From the NCBI GenBank assembly GCA_031177735.1, contig JAPSKJ010000003.1, forward strand, positions 1 through 34,631: DNA of 34,631 bases, read 5' to 3'. Source of the stretch: Nocardioides sp. GTDB taxonomy: Bacteria > Actinomycetota > Actinomycetes > Propionibacteriales > Nocardioidaceae. Shown here one piece after another: positions 25,550 to 33,531 of the stretch. The first letter of the stretch is position 1, and each line of letters opens with the position of its first letter. The translations under genes were made by a program, and so were the position numbers. The notes beneath the pieces are model-generated. The model had not been told where the DNA came from, did not search any database, and worked only from the letters and a program-made list of their open reading frames with translations.

Positions 25550-26779
25550 ATGGCAGATCGTCCCCGCGGGGATCGCGGCGAGGAGTCCGACGACTTCGAC
25601 TGGCTCTACCCGGCGGGCAAGCGTCCCGCCGAGGATGCGACCCGCCCGGTCCGCAAGCAGCCCCCGGCCGAGGAGCAGACCCGGGTGATGCGCGCCCAGC
25701 CGCGCCAGTCCCAGGCGCGCCCGCCGGTCCCACCGAGCCCTCCGCCGGTGGCCCCGCCGCCGGGTGGACCGAGCGGGCGGCCGCCGTCGGACGGACCGGG
25801 GCGGCCCCGCCGGTCCCGCGCCAAGCTGATCCGGCGGGTCGTGCTGCTCCTCCTCGCCGCGTGGGTGGTCTACCTCGTGGCGGTGCCGGTCATGGTGTGG
25901 ACCCAGGTCAACAAGGTCGCCTTCGAGCCCGCCGGGGACCGCCCGGACGACCAGCCCGGCACCACCTACCTCCTGGTCGGCAGCGACTCGCGCGCCGGCT
26001 TGACCAAGAAGCAGCAGCAGCGGCTGGGCACCGGGGGCGACATCGGCGCGCGCACGGACACCATCATGCTGCTGCACACCGGCTCCGGTCCCAACCTGCT
26101 CATGTCCATCCCGCGCGACTCGCAGGTCGAGATCCCGGGTCACGGCACCAGCAAGATCAACGCGGCCTTCGCCTACGGCGGTGCCGAGCTGCTCGCGCAG
26201 ACCATCGAGCACAACACCGACATCCGGATCGACCAGTACGCCGAGATCGGCATGGGCGGGGTGATCAGCATCGTCAACGCGGTCGGTGGCATCACCGTCT
26301 GCCCGAAGCAGGACATGAAGGACCCGCTCGCCAACAACCTCGACATCACGAAGGGCTGCCAGGAGGTCGGCGGAGCGACCGCGCTCGGCTACGCCCGCTC
26401 GCGCAAGACCTCCAGCCTCGGTGACATCGACCGGGCCGCGCGGCAGCGCGAGGTGGTCTCGGCGGTGGGCAAGAAGGCACTCTCACCGTGGACGGTCATC
26501 AACCCGGTCCGCTACTGGAAGCTCAACCACTCCGTGCCGGACTCCTTCGCGTTCGGCGAGGGCGCCTCCCCCTTCCGCGCCGCCATGTGGGCGATGGCGA
26601 TGACCCGGGTCAACGGGGAGGCCGGACTGACCTGCGGCATCCCGATCGCCGACATGGCGGTCAACTGGGACGACGAGCGAGCGGAGCAGATGTTCGAGTA
26701 CATCCGCACCGACTCCACCGACGACATCCCGAAGTCACTGTGCACCCCCAGTGGGCTGCCCAAGAGCGTCACAGGATGA
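25550..26779 (+). CDS. LytR-CpsA-Psr (LCP) family protein, single-pass
   Basis: A 409-residue protein. The cytoplasmic part (1-92) is disordered and Pro/Arg-rich, with acidic DFDWLYPAGKRP near the start. One transmembrane helix spans about 96-116 (LLLLAAWVVYLVAVPVMVW), followed by the LCP domain: TYLLVGSDSRAG (139-150), R168-T-D-T, SIPRDSQVEIPGHG (186-199) with SKINAAFAYGG, and later GYARSRK. This is the classic LCP layout for attaching lipid-linked glycopolymers to peptidoglycan. The ATG at 25550 is set by the bidirectional -10. The Pro-rich cytoplasmic tail may interact with other division or synthesis proteins, which is inference. Confidence 0.92.
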   Translation: MADRPRGDRGEESDDFDWLYPAGKRPAEDATRPVRKQPPAEEQTRVMRAQPRQSQARPPVPPSPPPVAPPPGGPSGRPPSDGPGRPRRSRAKLIRRVVLLLLAAWVVYLVAVPVMVWTQVNKVAFEPAGDRPDDQPGTTYLLVGSDSRAGLTKKQQQRLGTGGDIGARTDTIMLLHTGSGPNLLMSIPRDSQVEIPGHGTSKINAAFAYGGAELLAQTIEHNTDIRIDQYAEIGMGGVISIVNAVGGITVCPKQDMKDPLANNLDITKGCQEVGGATALGYARSRKTSSLGDIDRAARQREVVSAVGKKALSPWTVINPVRYWKLNHSVPDSFAFGEGASPFRAAMWAMAMTRVNGEAGLTCGIPIADMAVNWDDERAEQMFEYIRTDSTDDIPKSLCTPSGLPKSVTG

Positions 26780-26786
26780 TGCGGCC

Positions 26787-27659
26787 ATGAGCTACGAGAC
26801 CCTCACCTTCGCGGTCGACGACGACGGCATCGGGCTGCTGACCCTGTCCCGGCCCGACCAGCTCAACGCCTTCAACGTGACGATGGCCCGTGAGCTGGAG
26901 CAGTTCTTCCTCGGCGAGGCGCGCTCCGACGACGTGCGCGCCGTGGTGGTCACCGGCGCCGGCCGCGCCTTCTGCGCCGGGATGGACCTCTCCGCCGAGG
27001 GCAACGTCTTCGGGCTCGACGAGTCCCTCTCCCCCACCCCGGAGTCGCTCCGGGAGCACTTCGACTCACCGGAGTACGCCGACGGCGTCCGGGACACCGG
27101 CGGCCGGGTCACCCTCGCCATCCATGCCCTCGGCAAGCCCACCATCGCCGCCATCAACGGCCCGGCGGTCGGCATCGGGGCGACGATGACGCTGGCGATG
27201 GATCTGCGCCTGGCCTCCACCAGCGCACGCATCGGCTTCGTCTTCGGCCGGCTCGGCATCGTTCCTGAGGCGTGCTCGAGCTGGTTCCTGCCTCGGATCG
27301 TGGGCCTGCCGACGGCGCTGGAGTGGGTCTACTCCGCCGACATCCTCTCCGCCGAGCAGGCCCTCGAGGGCCGGCTCGTGCGCAGCCTGCACGAGCCCGA
27401 CGACCTCGTCCCCGCGGCGGTCGAGCTGGCTCGGTCCTTCGTCGTGGACCGCTCACCGGTCGCCCTGGCGCTCGCCAAGCAGCTGCTCTACCGCAACAGC
27501 GCCGCCGCCGACCCTCTCGAGGCGCACCTCTCGGACTCGCTGGCGATGTTCTACGCCTCGATCGGCGACGGCAAGGAGGGCGTGGCGGCGTTCAAGGAGA
27601 AGCGGACGCCGTCGTTCGCGAGCAAGGCGTCCCAGACGCCCCGGGTGTTCCCGACCTGA
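26787..27659 (+). CDS. Enoyl-CoA hydratase/isomerase family protein
   Basis: A 290-residue crotonase-fold protein. Oxyanion-hole segments are GAGRAFCAGMDLS and INGPAVGIGATMTLAMDLRLAS, and RLGIVPEACSSWFLP places a glutamate at the position of a catalytic acid. The first catalytic glutamate position of classical hydratases is not obviously filled (GATMTLAMD), so hydratase versus isomerase activity is uncertain. Length is slightly above the usual ~260. It begins 7 nt after the LCP stop and may be cotranscribed. AGGA lies about 10 nt before the ATG and overlaps the LCP stop. A role in beta-oxidation or acyl-CoA catabolism, with the thioesterase nearby, is inferred. Confidence 0.88.
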   Translation: MSYETLTFAVDDDGIGLLTLSRPDQLNAFNVTMARELEQFFLGEARSDDVRAVVVTGAGRAFCAGMDLSAEGNVFGLDESLSPTPESLREHFDSPEYADGVRDTGGRVTLAIHALGKPTIAAINGPAVGIGATMTLAMDLRLASTSARIGFVFGRLGIVPEACSSWFLPRIVGLPTALEWVYSADILSAEQALEGRLVRSLHEPDDLVPAAVELARSFVVDRSPVALALAKQLLYRNSAAADPLEAHLSDSLAMFYASIGDGKEGVAAFKEKRTPSFASKASQTPRVFPT

Positions 27660-27676
27660 CGGGGGTACCGGTCGGC

Positions 27677-27853
27677 ATGGTGTTCAGCGCAGACGAGGAC
27701 CGTCCGGTGGAGATCCAGGGCGTGCCGGCCCAGGAGGGGATCGAGGAGGCGGACGCGGTCGAGCGCCTCGACGAGGACCCCGACGAGCAGGTGAACTTCA
27801 CCGACTCCGAGCGGCTCGAGGGCGATCGGGAGTCCGACGCCGGTCGCGGCTGA
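27677..27853 (+). CDS. Small acidic hypothetical protein
   Basis: A 58-codon frame from ATG 27677, starting 17 nt past the enoyl-CoA hydratase stop. The product is very acidic (about a third Asp/Glu: EEADAVERLDEDPDEQV), lacks hydrophobic segments and would be disordered. Codon use has the G/C third-position bias of the region. No good Shine-Dalgarno sequence or leaderless -10 is visible, so it may rely on read-through translation. It ends 6 nt from the convergent dienelactone hydrolase stop. I do not recognise a family. Confidence 0.5.
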   Translation: MVFSADEDRPVEIQGVPAQEGIEEADAVERLDEDPDEQVNFTDSERLEGDRESDAGRG

Positions 27854-27859
27854 GGGCCG

Positions 27860-28597
27860 CTACCGCAGGGTCCGGGCCAGGAGCGCCTCCAGCTCGGTGA
27901 AGTGCCGCTCGGTGGCCTCGGCGTGGAACGCCGAGGTGTCCGCCATGGTGTAGCCGTGCTCCGCCCCGGCGAAGACCTCGTTGAGGAACGGCCGGCCGGT
28001 CACTGCCAACGTCGCGCCGAGCGCCTCGATCGCCTCCGGCGGCATCGAGCGGTCGTGGTCGGCGTGACCGAAGGCGAACTGCGCCGTGGCCGCCTCGATC
28101 GCCAGGTGCGGGCTGTCCGGTCCGTCGGCGACCAGTCCCCCGCCGTGCCAGCCGCCGACCGCCTTGACCAGCTCGGGGAACTGGCCGGCGAGGCGGGTCG
28201 CCAGGCGGGCGCCCATGCAGTAGCCCGTCGTACCGATCGGCCCACCGCCGGCGCGCTCGAGCAGCTCCGCGACGAACGCCTCCGCGTCGGCGGCCGCGCG
28301 CTCGGGCGTGTAGGCGCGGACGCGCTCCATCGCCCCTGACGTCGACCAGTACGCCGCCCGGTTCTCCGGCACCCGCAGGTCGGCCCGAGGCGCGAGCTGC
28401 TCGGCCGTGCCGTCGCGGTAGAAGACGTTCGGCGCGAGCACCACGTACCCCCACGAGGCGATCCGGTCGACCATCTCCGCGATGCGCGGACGCAGGCCGA
28501 TCGCGTCGATGTAGAACAGGACGCCGGGCCCGCCGCTGCCGGCCAGGTAGGCCTCCGCGAGGCCCTCAGGAGCGCTGATCTCGATCGGTTGCACCAT
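27860..28597 (-). CDS. Dienelactone hydrolase family protein
   Basis: A 245-residue alpha/beta hydrolase. The nucleophile is cysteine in GYCMGA (C127), as in true dienelactone hydrolases. The acid is probably in FGHADHD (about D180-D182) and the histidine is H214 in AEHGYTM. GVLFYIDAIGLRP near residue 30 supplies the oxyanion region. Dienelactone hydrolases act in chloroaromatic degradation, but the family is broad, and the absence of aromatic-degradation genes here argues for another ester or lactone substrate. ATG 28597 has TACCGT exactly 7 nt upstream, implying a leaderless message. Confidence 0.9.
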   Translation of the reverse strand: MVQPIEISAPEGLAEAYLAGSGGPGVLFYIDAIGLRPRIAEMVDRIASWGYVVLAPNVFYRDGTAEQLAPRADLRVPENRAAYWSTSGAMERVRAYTPERAAADAEAFVAELLERAGGGPIGTTGYCMGARLATRLAGQFPELVKAVGGWHGGGLVADGPDSPHLAIEAATAQFAFGHADHDRSMPPEAIEALGATLAVTGRPFLNEVFAGAEHGYTMADTSAFHAEATERHFTELEALLARTLR

Positions 28598-28604
28598 GGC
28601 CCGC

Positions 28605-28610
28605 ACGGTA
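28605..28610 (-). promoter_or_regulatory. -10 element TACCGT for leaderless dienelactone hydrolase gene
   Basis: TACCGT, 7 nt, then ATG 28597. It is divergent from the CoA-binding protein promoter 56 bp away. Confidence 0.65.
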
Positions 28611-28666
28611 CCGGTGATCCGCTCCGGACCCGCGTGGGCCCACACGGCCGTCCACCGCGACGGCGC

Positions 28667-28672
28667 TACTGT
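28667..28672 (+). promoter_or_regulatory. -10 element TACTGT for leaderless CoA-binding protein gene
   Basis: TACTGT, 7 nt, then ATG 28680. It selects this ATG over an in-frame ATG 84 nt upstream. Confidence 0.65.
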
Positions 28673-28679
28673 CAGGGAC

Positions 28680-29111
28680 ATGAGCACGACCGCCACGACC
28701 AACTGGCAGGACCCCGAGGCGATCCGGCTGATGCTGGAGGAGTGGGACACCTGGGCGGTGGTGGGCCTCTCGGGCGACCGCGGCCGCACCGCCTACTCCA
28801 TCGCGTCCTTGCTGCAGCAGCGCGGCAAGCGGATCGTCCCCATCCATCCCGACGCCGCCGGCGGTGACCTGACCGTGCTGGGCGAGCAGGCCTACCCCAC
28901 GCTCGCCGACGTTCCCTTCCCGATCGACGTCGTCGACGTGTTCCGGCGCTCCGAGGCGGCCGGGCAGTTCGCCGACGAGGCGGTCGAGATCGGCGCCAAG
29001 GGGGTGTGGTTCCAGCTCGGCGTCATCGACGCCGGCGCGTTCGAGCGCACCGTCCGGGCTGGCCTGCGGATGGTCATGGACACCTGCCCCGCCATCGAGT
29101 GGCGCCGCTGA
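28680..29111 (+). CDS. CoA-binding domain protein (YccU-like)
   Basis: A 143-residue stand-alone CoA_binding_2 domain with a Rossmann fold: TWAVVGLSGDRGRTAYSIASLLQQRGKRIVPIHP at the nucleotide site, YPTLADVPFPIDVVDVFRRSE in the middle, GAKGVWFQLGV, and RMVMDTCPAIEW at the end. The domain resembles the CoA-binding part of succinyl-CoA synthetase alpha. Stand-alone members are widespread and their roles are mostly unknown. It is convergent with the small Pro-rich ORF at 29137-29277, and the 25-nt gap contains only weak dyad symmetry. Confidence 0.9.
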   Translation: MSTTATTNWQDPEAIRLMLEEWDTWAVVGLSGDRGRTAYSIASLLQQRGKRIVPIHPDAAGGDLTVLGEQAYPTLADVPFPIDVVDVFRRSEAAGQFADEAVEIGAKGVWFQLGVIDAGAFERTVRAGLRMVMDTCPAIEWRR

Positions 29112-29136
29112 GCCCGCACGCCTGAGCGGCTCGCGC

Positions 29137-29277
29137 TCAGTCCGGCGGCTCGGACGCCGGCTCCTGGCCGGGCTGCGGCTCCGCGTCGGGCGCCGCGTCG
29201 GGCGCCGTGTCAGGAGTGGGCCTCCGGTCCGGCTCCTGGGCAGGGGGGTCGGGCTGCTGACCCGGCACGGTGCTCAT
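29137..29277 (-). CDS. Small Pro/Glu/Asp-rich hypothetical protein
   Basis: A 46-codon frame whose ATG overlaps the upstream acyltransferase stop in the ATGA arrangement. The product is low-complexity (many PDxxPD-type units, such as TPDTAPDAAPDAEP) and has no hydrophobic segment. The 4-nt overlap and lack of stops suggest it is translated by coupling, but low complexity makes coding potential hard to judge. It could instead be a non-functional remnant. No family recognised. Confidence 0.45.
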   Translation of the reverse strand: MSTVPGQQPDPPAQEPDRRPTPDTAPDAAPDAEPQPGQEPASEPPD

Positions 29278-30461
29278 GCCCGGCGGTACCCACCCGCGAC
29301 GAGTGCACGCAGCCCACGCACGGGTGCACCGGCGATCGTCTCCAGCGGCCCGCGCAGGCCCAGCGCGGCGAAGACCGCACCGATGCCGAGCAGCACCAGC
29401 ACGTGCCACACGTAGGTGTCCGGTCGCTCCGGGGGCCAGACCGCGCCGGTGCGCATGACGACGTGCAGCGAGTAGAGGGTGAGGGTCATCGCGCCGGCGC
29501 CGAAGAAGACGGCCACGCCGAGGCTCGCCACCCGCGGCAGCGCGCCCACCACCAGCAGGCACAGCCCGATCACCCCGCACGCGCTCCCCAGGGTCTGGGC
29601 CAGGTCGAACGGCGTCGCCGAGTGCGGCGCCACCACCAGCAGCCACTCCCAGCTGCCGCCGGTGGGCGTGGTGCCGAACATCCCGGTGGCGATGTCGTCG
29701 AGCACCTCCGGGCTGCCGCCCTCGGCCCGCAGCACCGCGAGCGTGCCAGGGCGCGCGGTGAGCGCGTGGGACACCGCCGTGGCGGCGTACGCCGTGAGCA
29801 GGCCGCCCGCCGCGAGCCCGGCCGCCACGGCACGGCTGCCCAGGTCGGCGCGGCCGATCGCCATCCCGGCGAGCAGGTAGGCCAGCCACGGCACGGCCGG
29901 GTAGTAGCCGGTGAGGAGCAGCTCGCTCACCAGGCGCGCGGGGTCCGCGAGCTGCTCCAGGTGCGGGCTCTCCCAGCCCCGCTCGGGCAGGTCGGGTCGC
30001 ACGAGGTGGGACAGCACCGGTCCCGCCACGACCCAGACCGCCGCGAGCGCTGCCAACCACCGGGCCCGCAGCCCTGCGAACGGCAGTCCGAGCAGGAACA
30101 GCACCCCGTAGTAGGTCAGGATCACCGCGATGCCGGTGCCGAGGCCGCCGAGCACGAGCCCCAACAGCGCGATCAGCAGGGCACGGACAGCGAGCCCGGC
30201 GCTCACCGCGAGCCGCTCGGCGCCCCGGACCGGCGTGCGGCGGCCGGTCACCAGGGCGATGCTGACCCCGGCGAGGACGGCGAACAGCGCGGAGGCCCGG
30301 CCACCGGCCAGCCACTGCGCCGAGGTCAGCTCACCCGTCGGCGTCCGCTCGTCGAGCACGTGCGTGGCGACCATGCCGAGCAGGGCCAGGCAGCGTGCGA
30401 CGTCGAGCCCGACCGCCCGACCGCGCAACCTCGCGGTCAGGCGCTGCTCGGGCCGGCCCAT
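29274..30461 (-). CDS. Polytopic membrane protein, heparan-alpha-glucosaminide N-acetyltransferase/DUF418-like
   Basis: A 395-residue integral membrane protein with about ten hydrophobic helices. The N-terminal GLDVARCLALLGMVATHVLDE is the hallmark of this acyltransferase group; the histidine in MVATH aligns with its conserved His. Further landmarks include GRASALFAVLAGVSIAL, YYPAVPWLAYLLAGMAIGR and GAMTLTLYSLHVVM near the C-terminus. The family is thought to move acyl groups across the membrane to glycans, and wall-glycan modification is inferred here. It starts 7 nt after the purE stop, so it may be read from the purK-purE transcript. There is no clear Shine-Dalgarno sequence. A 46-residue ORF overlaps its stop. 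Confidence 0.83.
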   Translation of the reverse strand: MGRPEQRLTARLRGRAVGLDVARCLALLGMVATHVLDERTPTGELTSAQWLAGGRASALFAVLAGVSIALVTGRRTPVRGAERLAVSAGLAVRALLIALLGLVLGGLGTGIAVILTYYGVLFLLGLPFAGLRARWLAALAAVWVVAGPVLSHLVRPDLPERGWESPHLEQLADPARLVSELLLTGYYPAVPWLAYLLAGMAIGRADLGSRAVAAGLAAGGLLTAYAATAVSHALTARPGTLAVLRAEGGSPEVLDDIATGMFGTTPTGGSWEWLLVVAPHSATPFDLAQTLGSACGVIGLCLLVVGALPRVASLGVAVFFGAGAMTLTLYSLHVVMRTGAVWPPERPDTYVWHVLVLLGIGAVFAALGLRGPLETIAGAPVRGLRALVAGGYRRA

Positions 30462-30468
30462 GGTCGGG

Positions 30469-30984
30469 TCAGAAGCCGAGCTTGGTCGGTCCGCTGGCGG
30501 CCCGTCTTACGGACTCGCCCTTCGCCTGCGCCGCCTGCTTGAGCGAGGCCTGGAACTCCACCATCCGCTCCTGCAGCGCCGGGTCGGAGGCCGCCAGGAT
30601 CCGCACCGCGAGCAGGCCCGCGTTGCGCGCGTTGCCGATCGCGACCGTCGCGACCGGCACCCCCGCGGGCATCTGCACGATGGAGAGGAGGGAGTCCATG
30701 CCATCGAGGTACTTCAGCGGCACCGGCACACCGATCACCGGGAGCGGGGTGACCGCCGCGAGCATGCCGGGCAGGTGGGCGGCCCCGCCCGCACCCGCGA
30801 TGATGACCGAGAGTCCGCGGCCGGCCGCCTGCTTGCCGTAGTCGATCATCTCCTCGGGCATCCGGTGGGCGGAGACCACGTCGGCCTCGAAGGCGACGTC
30901 GAACTCCCGCAGCGCCTCCGCTGCGGCCTCCATGACCGGCCAGTCGGAGTCGGACCCCATCACGATGCCCACTCGAGCCGTCAT
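30469..30984 (-). CDS. purE: N5-carboxyaminoimidazole ribonucleotide mutase
   Basis: A 171-residue class I PurE. MGSDSDW (9-15), VVSAHRMPEEM (36-46) with the catalytic histidine, GAGGAAHLPGMLAA (64-77) and VPVPLKYLDGMDSLLSIVQMPAGVPVATVAIG are all diagnostic. It converts N5-CAIR to CAIR in de novo purine synthesis, directly after the PurK step. ATG 30984 lies 1 nt past the purK stop; an ATG at 30999 is an alternative that would overlap purK. As elsewhere in actinobacteria, purK-purE sits beside cell-envelope genes. Confidence 0.95.
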   Translation of the reverse strand: MTARVGIVMGSDSDWPVMEAAAEALREFDVAFEADVVSAHRMPEEMIDYGKQAAGRGLSVIIAGAGGAAHLPGMLAAVTPLPVIGVPVPLKYLDGMDSLLSIVQMPAGVPVATVAIGNARNAGLLAVRILAASDPALQERMVEFQASLKQAAQAKGESVRRAASGPTKLGF

Positions 30985-30985
30985 C

Positions 30986-32158
30986 TCACTCACTCTCATC
31001 TCCGAGGTCGCCACGGAACCACGCCGCCGCGTGCCGGGCCCGCTCCAAGCAGTCGTCGAGGTCGTCGCCGTAGGCGTTGACATGACCGACCTTCCGGCCC
31101 GGACGCAGCTGCTTGCCGTAGAGGTGCACGCGCAGGTGCGGGTCGCGGGCGAGGGCGTGCGGGTAGCCGTCGTAGAGCCGCCCCACGTCGGGGTCGTCGC
31201 TGCCGAGGATGTTGACCATCACGGTCCACCGGGCACGGGGCGCCGGCGAGCCGAGCGGGAGGTCCATCACGGCACGCAGATGGTTCTCGAACTGCGAGGT
31301 CACCGCGCCGTCCTGGCTCCAGTGGCCGGTGTTGTGCGGCCGCATCGCGAGCTCGTTGACCAGGATGCGTCCGTCGGTGGTCTCGAAGAGCTCGACGGCG
31401 AGGATGCCGGTCACGCCGAGCTCGCCGGCGATCCGCAGCGCCATCTGCTGTGCTTGGGCGGCCAGCTCCGGCGCGAGGTCGGGGGCGGGCGCGATCACCT
31501 CGTGGCAGATCCCGCCCTGCTGGGTGGTTTGCACGACGGGGTACGCCGCCGCCTGACCGCTCGGGGAGCGGGCCACGAGCGCGGAGAGCTCGCGCCGGAA
31601 GTCGACCAGCTCCTCAGCGAGGACCTCGACGCCGGCCCGCTGCGCCGCGGCGAACGGCTCGGCGCAGTCCGCAGCCGACCGGACGACCCACACGCCCTTG
31701 CCGTCGTAGCCACCACGGGTCGTCTTGAGCACGGCCGGGAAGCCGAACCGCTCGACCTCCTCGGGGGAACCGACCACGGCGTTGCGTGGGCACGGGACGC
31801 CGAGCTCACCCAACCGGGCGCGCATCACGGCCTTGTCCTGCGCGTGGACCAGCGCGTCGGGGCCCGGCCGCACCGCGACGCCGTCGGCCTCGAGCGCCCG
31901 CAGGTGCGCGGTGGGCACGTGCTCGTGGTCGAAGGTGACCACGGCGCAGCCCTCGGTCACCCGGCGGAGGGTGGTCAGGTCGGTGTAGTCACCGACGATC
32001 TGGTCGGGGATGACCTGGGCCGCGGAGACGCCTTCGGCCTCGGCGAGCAGGCGCAGGGGTAGCGCGAGCTCGATCGCGGGCGGGGCCATCATCCGAGCAA
32101 GCTGGCCGCCACCGATGACGGCGAGGGTCGGCGCAGGTCCGGCGGAGGGGTCGGGCAC
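30986..32158 (-). CDS. purK: N5-carboxyaminoimidazole ribonucleotide synthase
   Basis: A 390-residue ATP-grasp enzyme that makes N5-CAIR from AIR, bicarbonate and ATP. The N-terminal GGGQLARMM (about 17-25), the FDHEHVPT segment, GFPAVLKTTRGGYDGKGVWVV for ATP binding, and VNELAMRPHNTGHWSQDGAVTSQFENHLRA at the active site are all typical. GTG 32158 is fixed by TAGGGT 7 nt upstream, so purK is probably leaderless and drives purE. Length is normal. Confidence 0.96.
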   Translation of the reverse strand: MPDPSAGPAPTLAVIGGGQLARMMAPPAIELALPLRLLAEAEGVSAAQVIPDQIVGDYTDLTTLRRVTEGCAVVTFDHEHVPTAHLRALEADGVAVRPGPDALVHAQDKAVMRARLGELGVPCPRNAVVGSPEEVERFGFPAVLKTTRGGYDGKGVWVVRSAADCAEPFAAAQRAGVEVLAEELVDFRRELSALVARSPSGQAAAYPVVQTTQQGGICHEVIAPAPDLAPELAAQAQQMALRIAGELGVTGILAVELFETTDGRILVNELAMRPHNTGHWSQDGAVTSQFENHLRAVMDLPLGSPAPRARWTVMVNILGSDDPDVGRLYDGYPHALARDPHLRVHLYGKQLRPGRKVGHVNAYGDDLDDCLERARHAAAWFRGDLGDESE

Positions 32159-32165
32159 GGCAGAA

Positions 32166-32171
32166 ACCCTA
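32166..32171 (-). promoter_or_regulatory. -10 element TAGGGT for leaderless purK
   Basis: TAGGGT, 7 nt, then GTG 32158, in the 36-bp gap after the neighbouring secreted-protein gene. I see no purine-riboswitch-like structure, and no leader exists to hold one. Confidence 0.68.
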
Positions 32172-32194
32172 GCGAGTCGCCGGGGGCACCCGGC

Positions 32195-33415
32195 TCAGCG
32201 GATCCGGACCTTCTTCGACTTGCGGCTGCACTCGCCCAGGCCACCGACGCTGTTGTAGCCGCACACCCGGAAGCTCACCCGCTGGCCGGGCCGCAGCCGC
32301 TTCTTGAACACGACCTTGGTGACCGGTCCCTTGGTCTTCACGCGGGCGCCGTTGCTGGCCTTGACCTGGTAGTAGTCGACCGGGCCTCCGGTGGACGGGG
32401 CCTTCCACTTCAGCACCGCCTTGCCGCGCTTCGGCTTCGCCTTGACCTTGCCGACCTTCCCGGGCGCGGCGGTCGTGGCCTGGGCGGGCGCGGTGACCGT
32501 GGCCGACTTGCAGGAGAGCGGCTGCTGCCGGCCGGCGGTGTCGCCGGCGTTCTGGGCGAACAGGCAGATGGTGCGCGGCACCGCGCCGGCCGGGACCGGG
32601 ATGGTCAGGTCGAAGCCCTGCGGTCGGCTGCCGGGATAGCGCTTGGCGGCGGCCGCGTGCGGCCGGGTGGCCGCCCGGTCCACCGACCCCGCCGCCCCGC
32701 CGTCGATCGTGTAGCCGATGGACACCGGCTCGGTGGTGCCGGAGTCCATCGCCCAGCCGGTGACCCGGACCTGCTGCTCGCCGCCGGTGATCGACTCGAA
32801 GACGCCCCACGGCTCGCACTGCAGCCCGCTGCAGGTGGTCAGCGCGGCGGTGCTGACCCCCGTGAAGGTGCCGGACGGCGTGCCGGAGTAGGCGTAGTGG
32901 CGTCCGCTCTCCACGACCCGGTAGGTCTGGGCACCCACCTTGAAGTAGGTGTTGTTGGGCACGTACTTGGCCAGGTTGGCGTAGGGCACGGCGCCACCGG
33001 CTCGGCTGATCGTGGTCGGGTCGACCCGGACCCCGCCGCTGGTGTCGGTGGAGCGCACAGCCGCGCCGCCGATGATCCGGTAGTAGGCCCGCGCTCCCGA
33101 CCCGATCTGGGTGTAGACCACCGTGTTGTTGACCGGCTTGCGGGTCTTCAGCACGTTCCACTCGGTGGCCGTCGGCGGCTCGGCCGGGTTGGTCGGCGCC
33201 GCGGTCATGCCGACGTTGCCCCAGGACACGATCAGGATGGGCGCGCGACCGGCCATGCGGTACCACCGGCCGTCGGGAGCCTTGAACGTGGCCCCGTCGG
33301 CGGGCACCGCGGCCGAGGCGGGCGCCACCGGGCCCAGCCCGGAGAGTCCGGACAGGGTCAGCACCAGTGCGAGGAGAACGGCGCTGCGGCGTACGGCGGA
33401 GCGGGCAGCCGACAT
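32195..33415 (-). CDS. Secreted protein with repeated YR-x-GG-like segments, GWAMD module and C-terminal FN3 domain
   Basis: A 406-residue exported protein with a signal peptide at about 1-36 (AVLLALVLTLSGLSG ... APASAA). About residues 38-190 hold three degenerate units of the form G-x-x-Y-R-x-x-G-G/R (DGRWYRMAGRAP, ARAYYRIIGGAA, TYRVVESGRH). A beta-sandwich-like module around VRVTGWAMDSGTTEPVSIGYTIDGG follows, and then a fibronectin type III domain (VLKWKAPSTGGPVDYYQVKAS) with a very basic C-terminus (KKVRIR). It is paralogous to the truncated gene at the right edge, including the end sequence. No catalytic motif is visible; a wall-binding or adhesive role is inferred. ATG 33415 was chosen for the signal peptide. 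Confidence 0.85.
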   Translation of the reverse strand: MSAARSAVRRSAVLLALVLTLSGLSGLGPVAPASAAVPADGATFKAPDGRWYRMAGRAPILIVSWGNVGMTAAPTNPAEPPTATEWNVLKTRKPVNNTVVYTQIGSGARAYYRIIGGAAVRSTDTSGGVRVDPTTISRAGGAVPYANLAKYVPNNTYFKVGAQTYRVVESGRHYAYSGTPSGTFTGVSTAALTTCSGLQCEPWGVFESITGGEQQVRVTGWAMDSGTTEPVSIGYTIDGGAAGSVDRAATRPHAAAAKRYPGSRPQGFDLTIPVPAGAVPRTICLFAQNAGDTAGRQQPLSCKSATVTAPAQATTAAPGKVGKVKAKPKRGKAVLKWKAPSTGGPVDYYQVKASNGARVKTKGPVTKVVFKKRLRPGQRVSFRVCGYNSVGGLGECSRKSKKVRIR

Positions 33416-33449
33416 GGTCGAGAGAACCCCCGGGTCGTTGGTCGCTGGC

Positions 33450-33465
33450 CATGTAGTCCTACATG
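33450..33465. promoter_or_regulatory. Palindrome CATGTAG-TC-CTACATG, candidate operator
   Basis: A perfect 7-bp inverted repeat with a 2-nt centre lies 35 bp upstream of the secreted-protein ATG and downstream of the winged-helix gene. It could be an operator or part of the promoter. The rest of 33416-33531 shows GC-rich small hairpins (33520-33533 overlaps the regulator's stop) but no clear -10/-35 pair. Confidence 0.45.
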
Positions 33466-33531
33466 TCCCGACCAAGGGTTCCCGCGTCCGCGGGGGGCAA
33501 ACCCCTGCGCGGACCGTGCGACGCTGCTGCG

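Noticed and set aside
29137..30315. A 392-codon minus-strand frame overlapping the acyltransferase gene
   Set aside because: It is a frame shadow over most of its length. Only the last 46 codons, after an ATGA overlap, are kept as a possible small gene.
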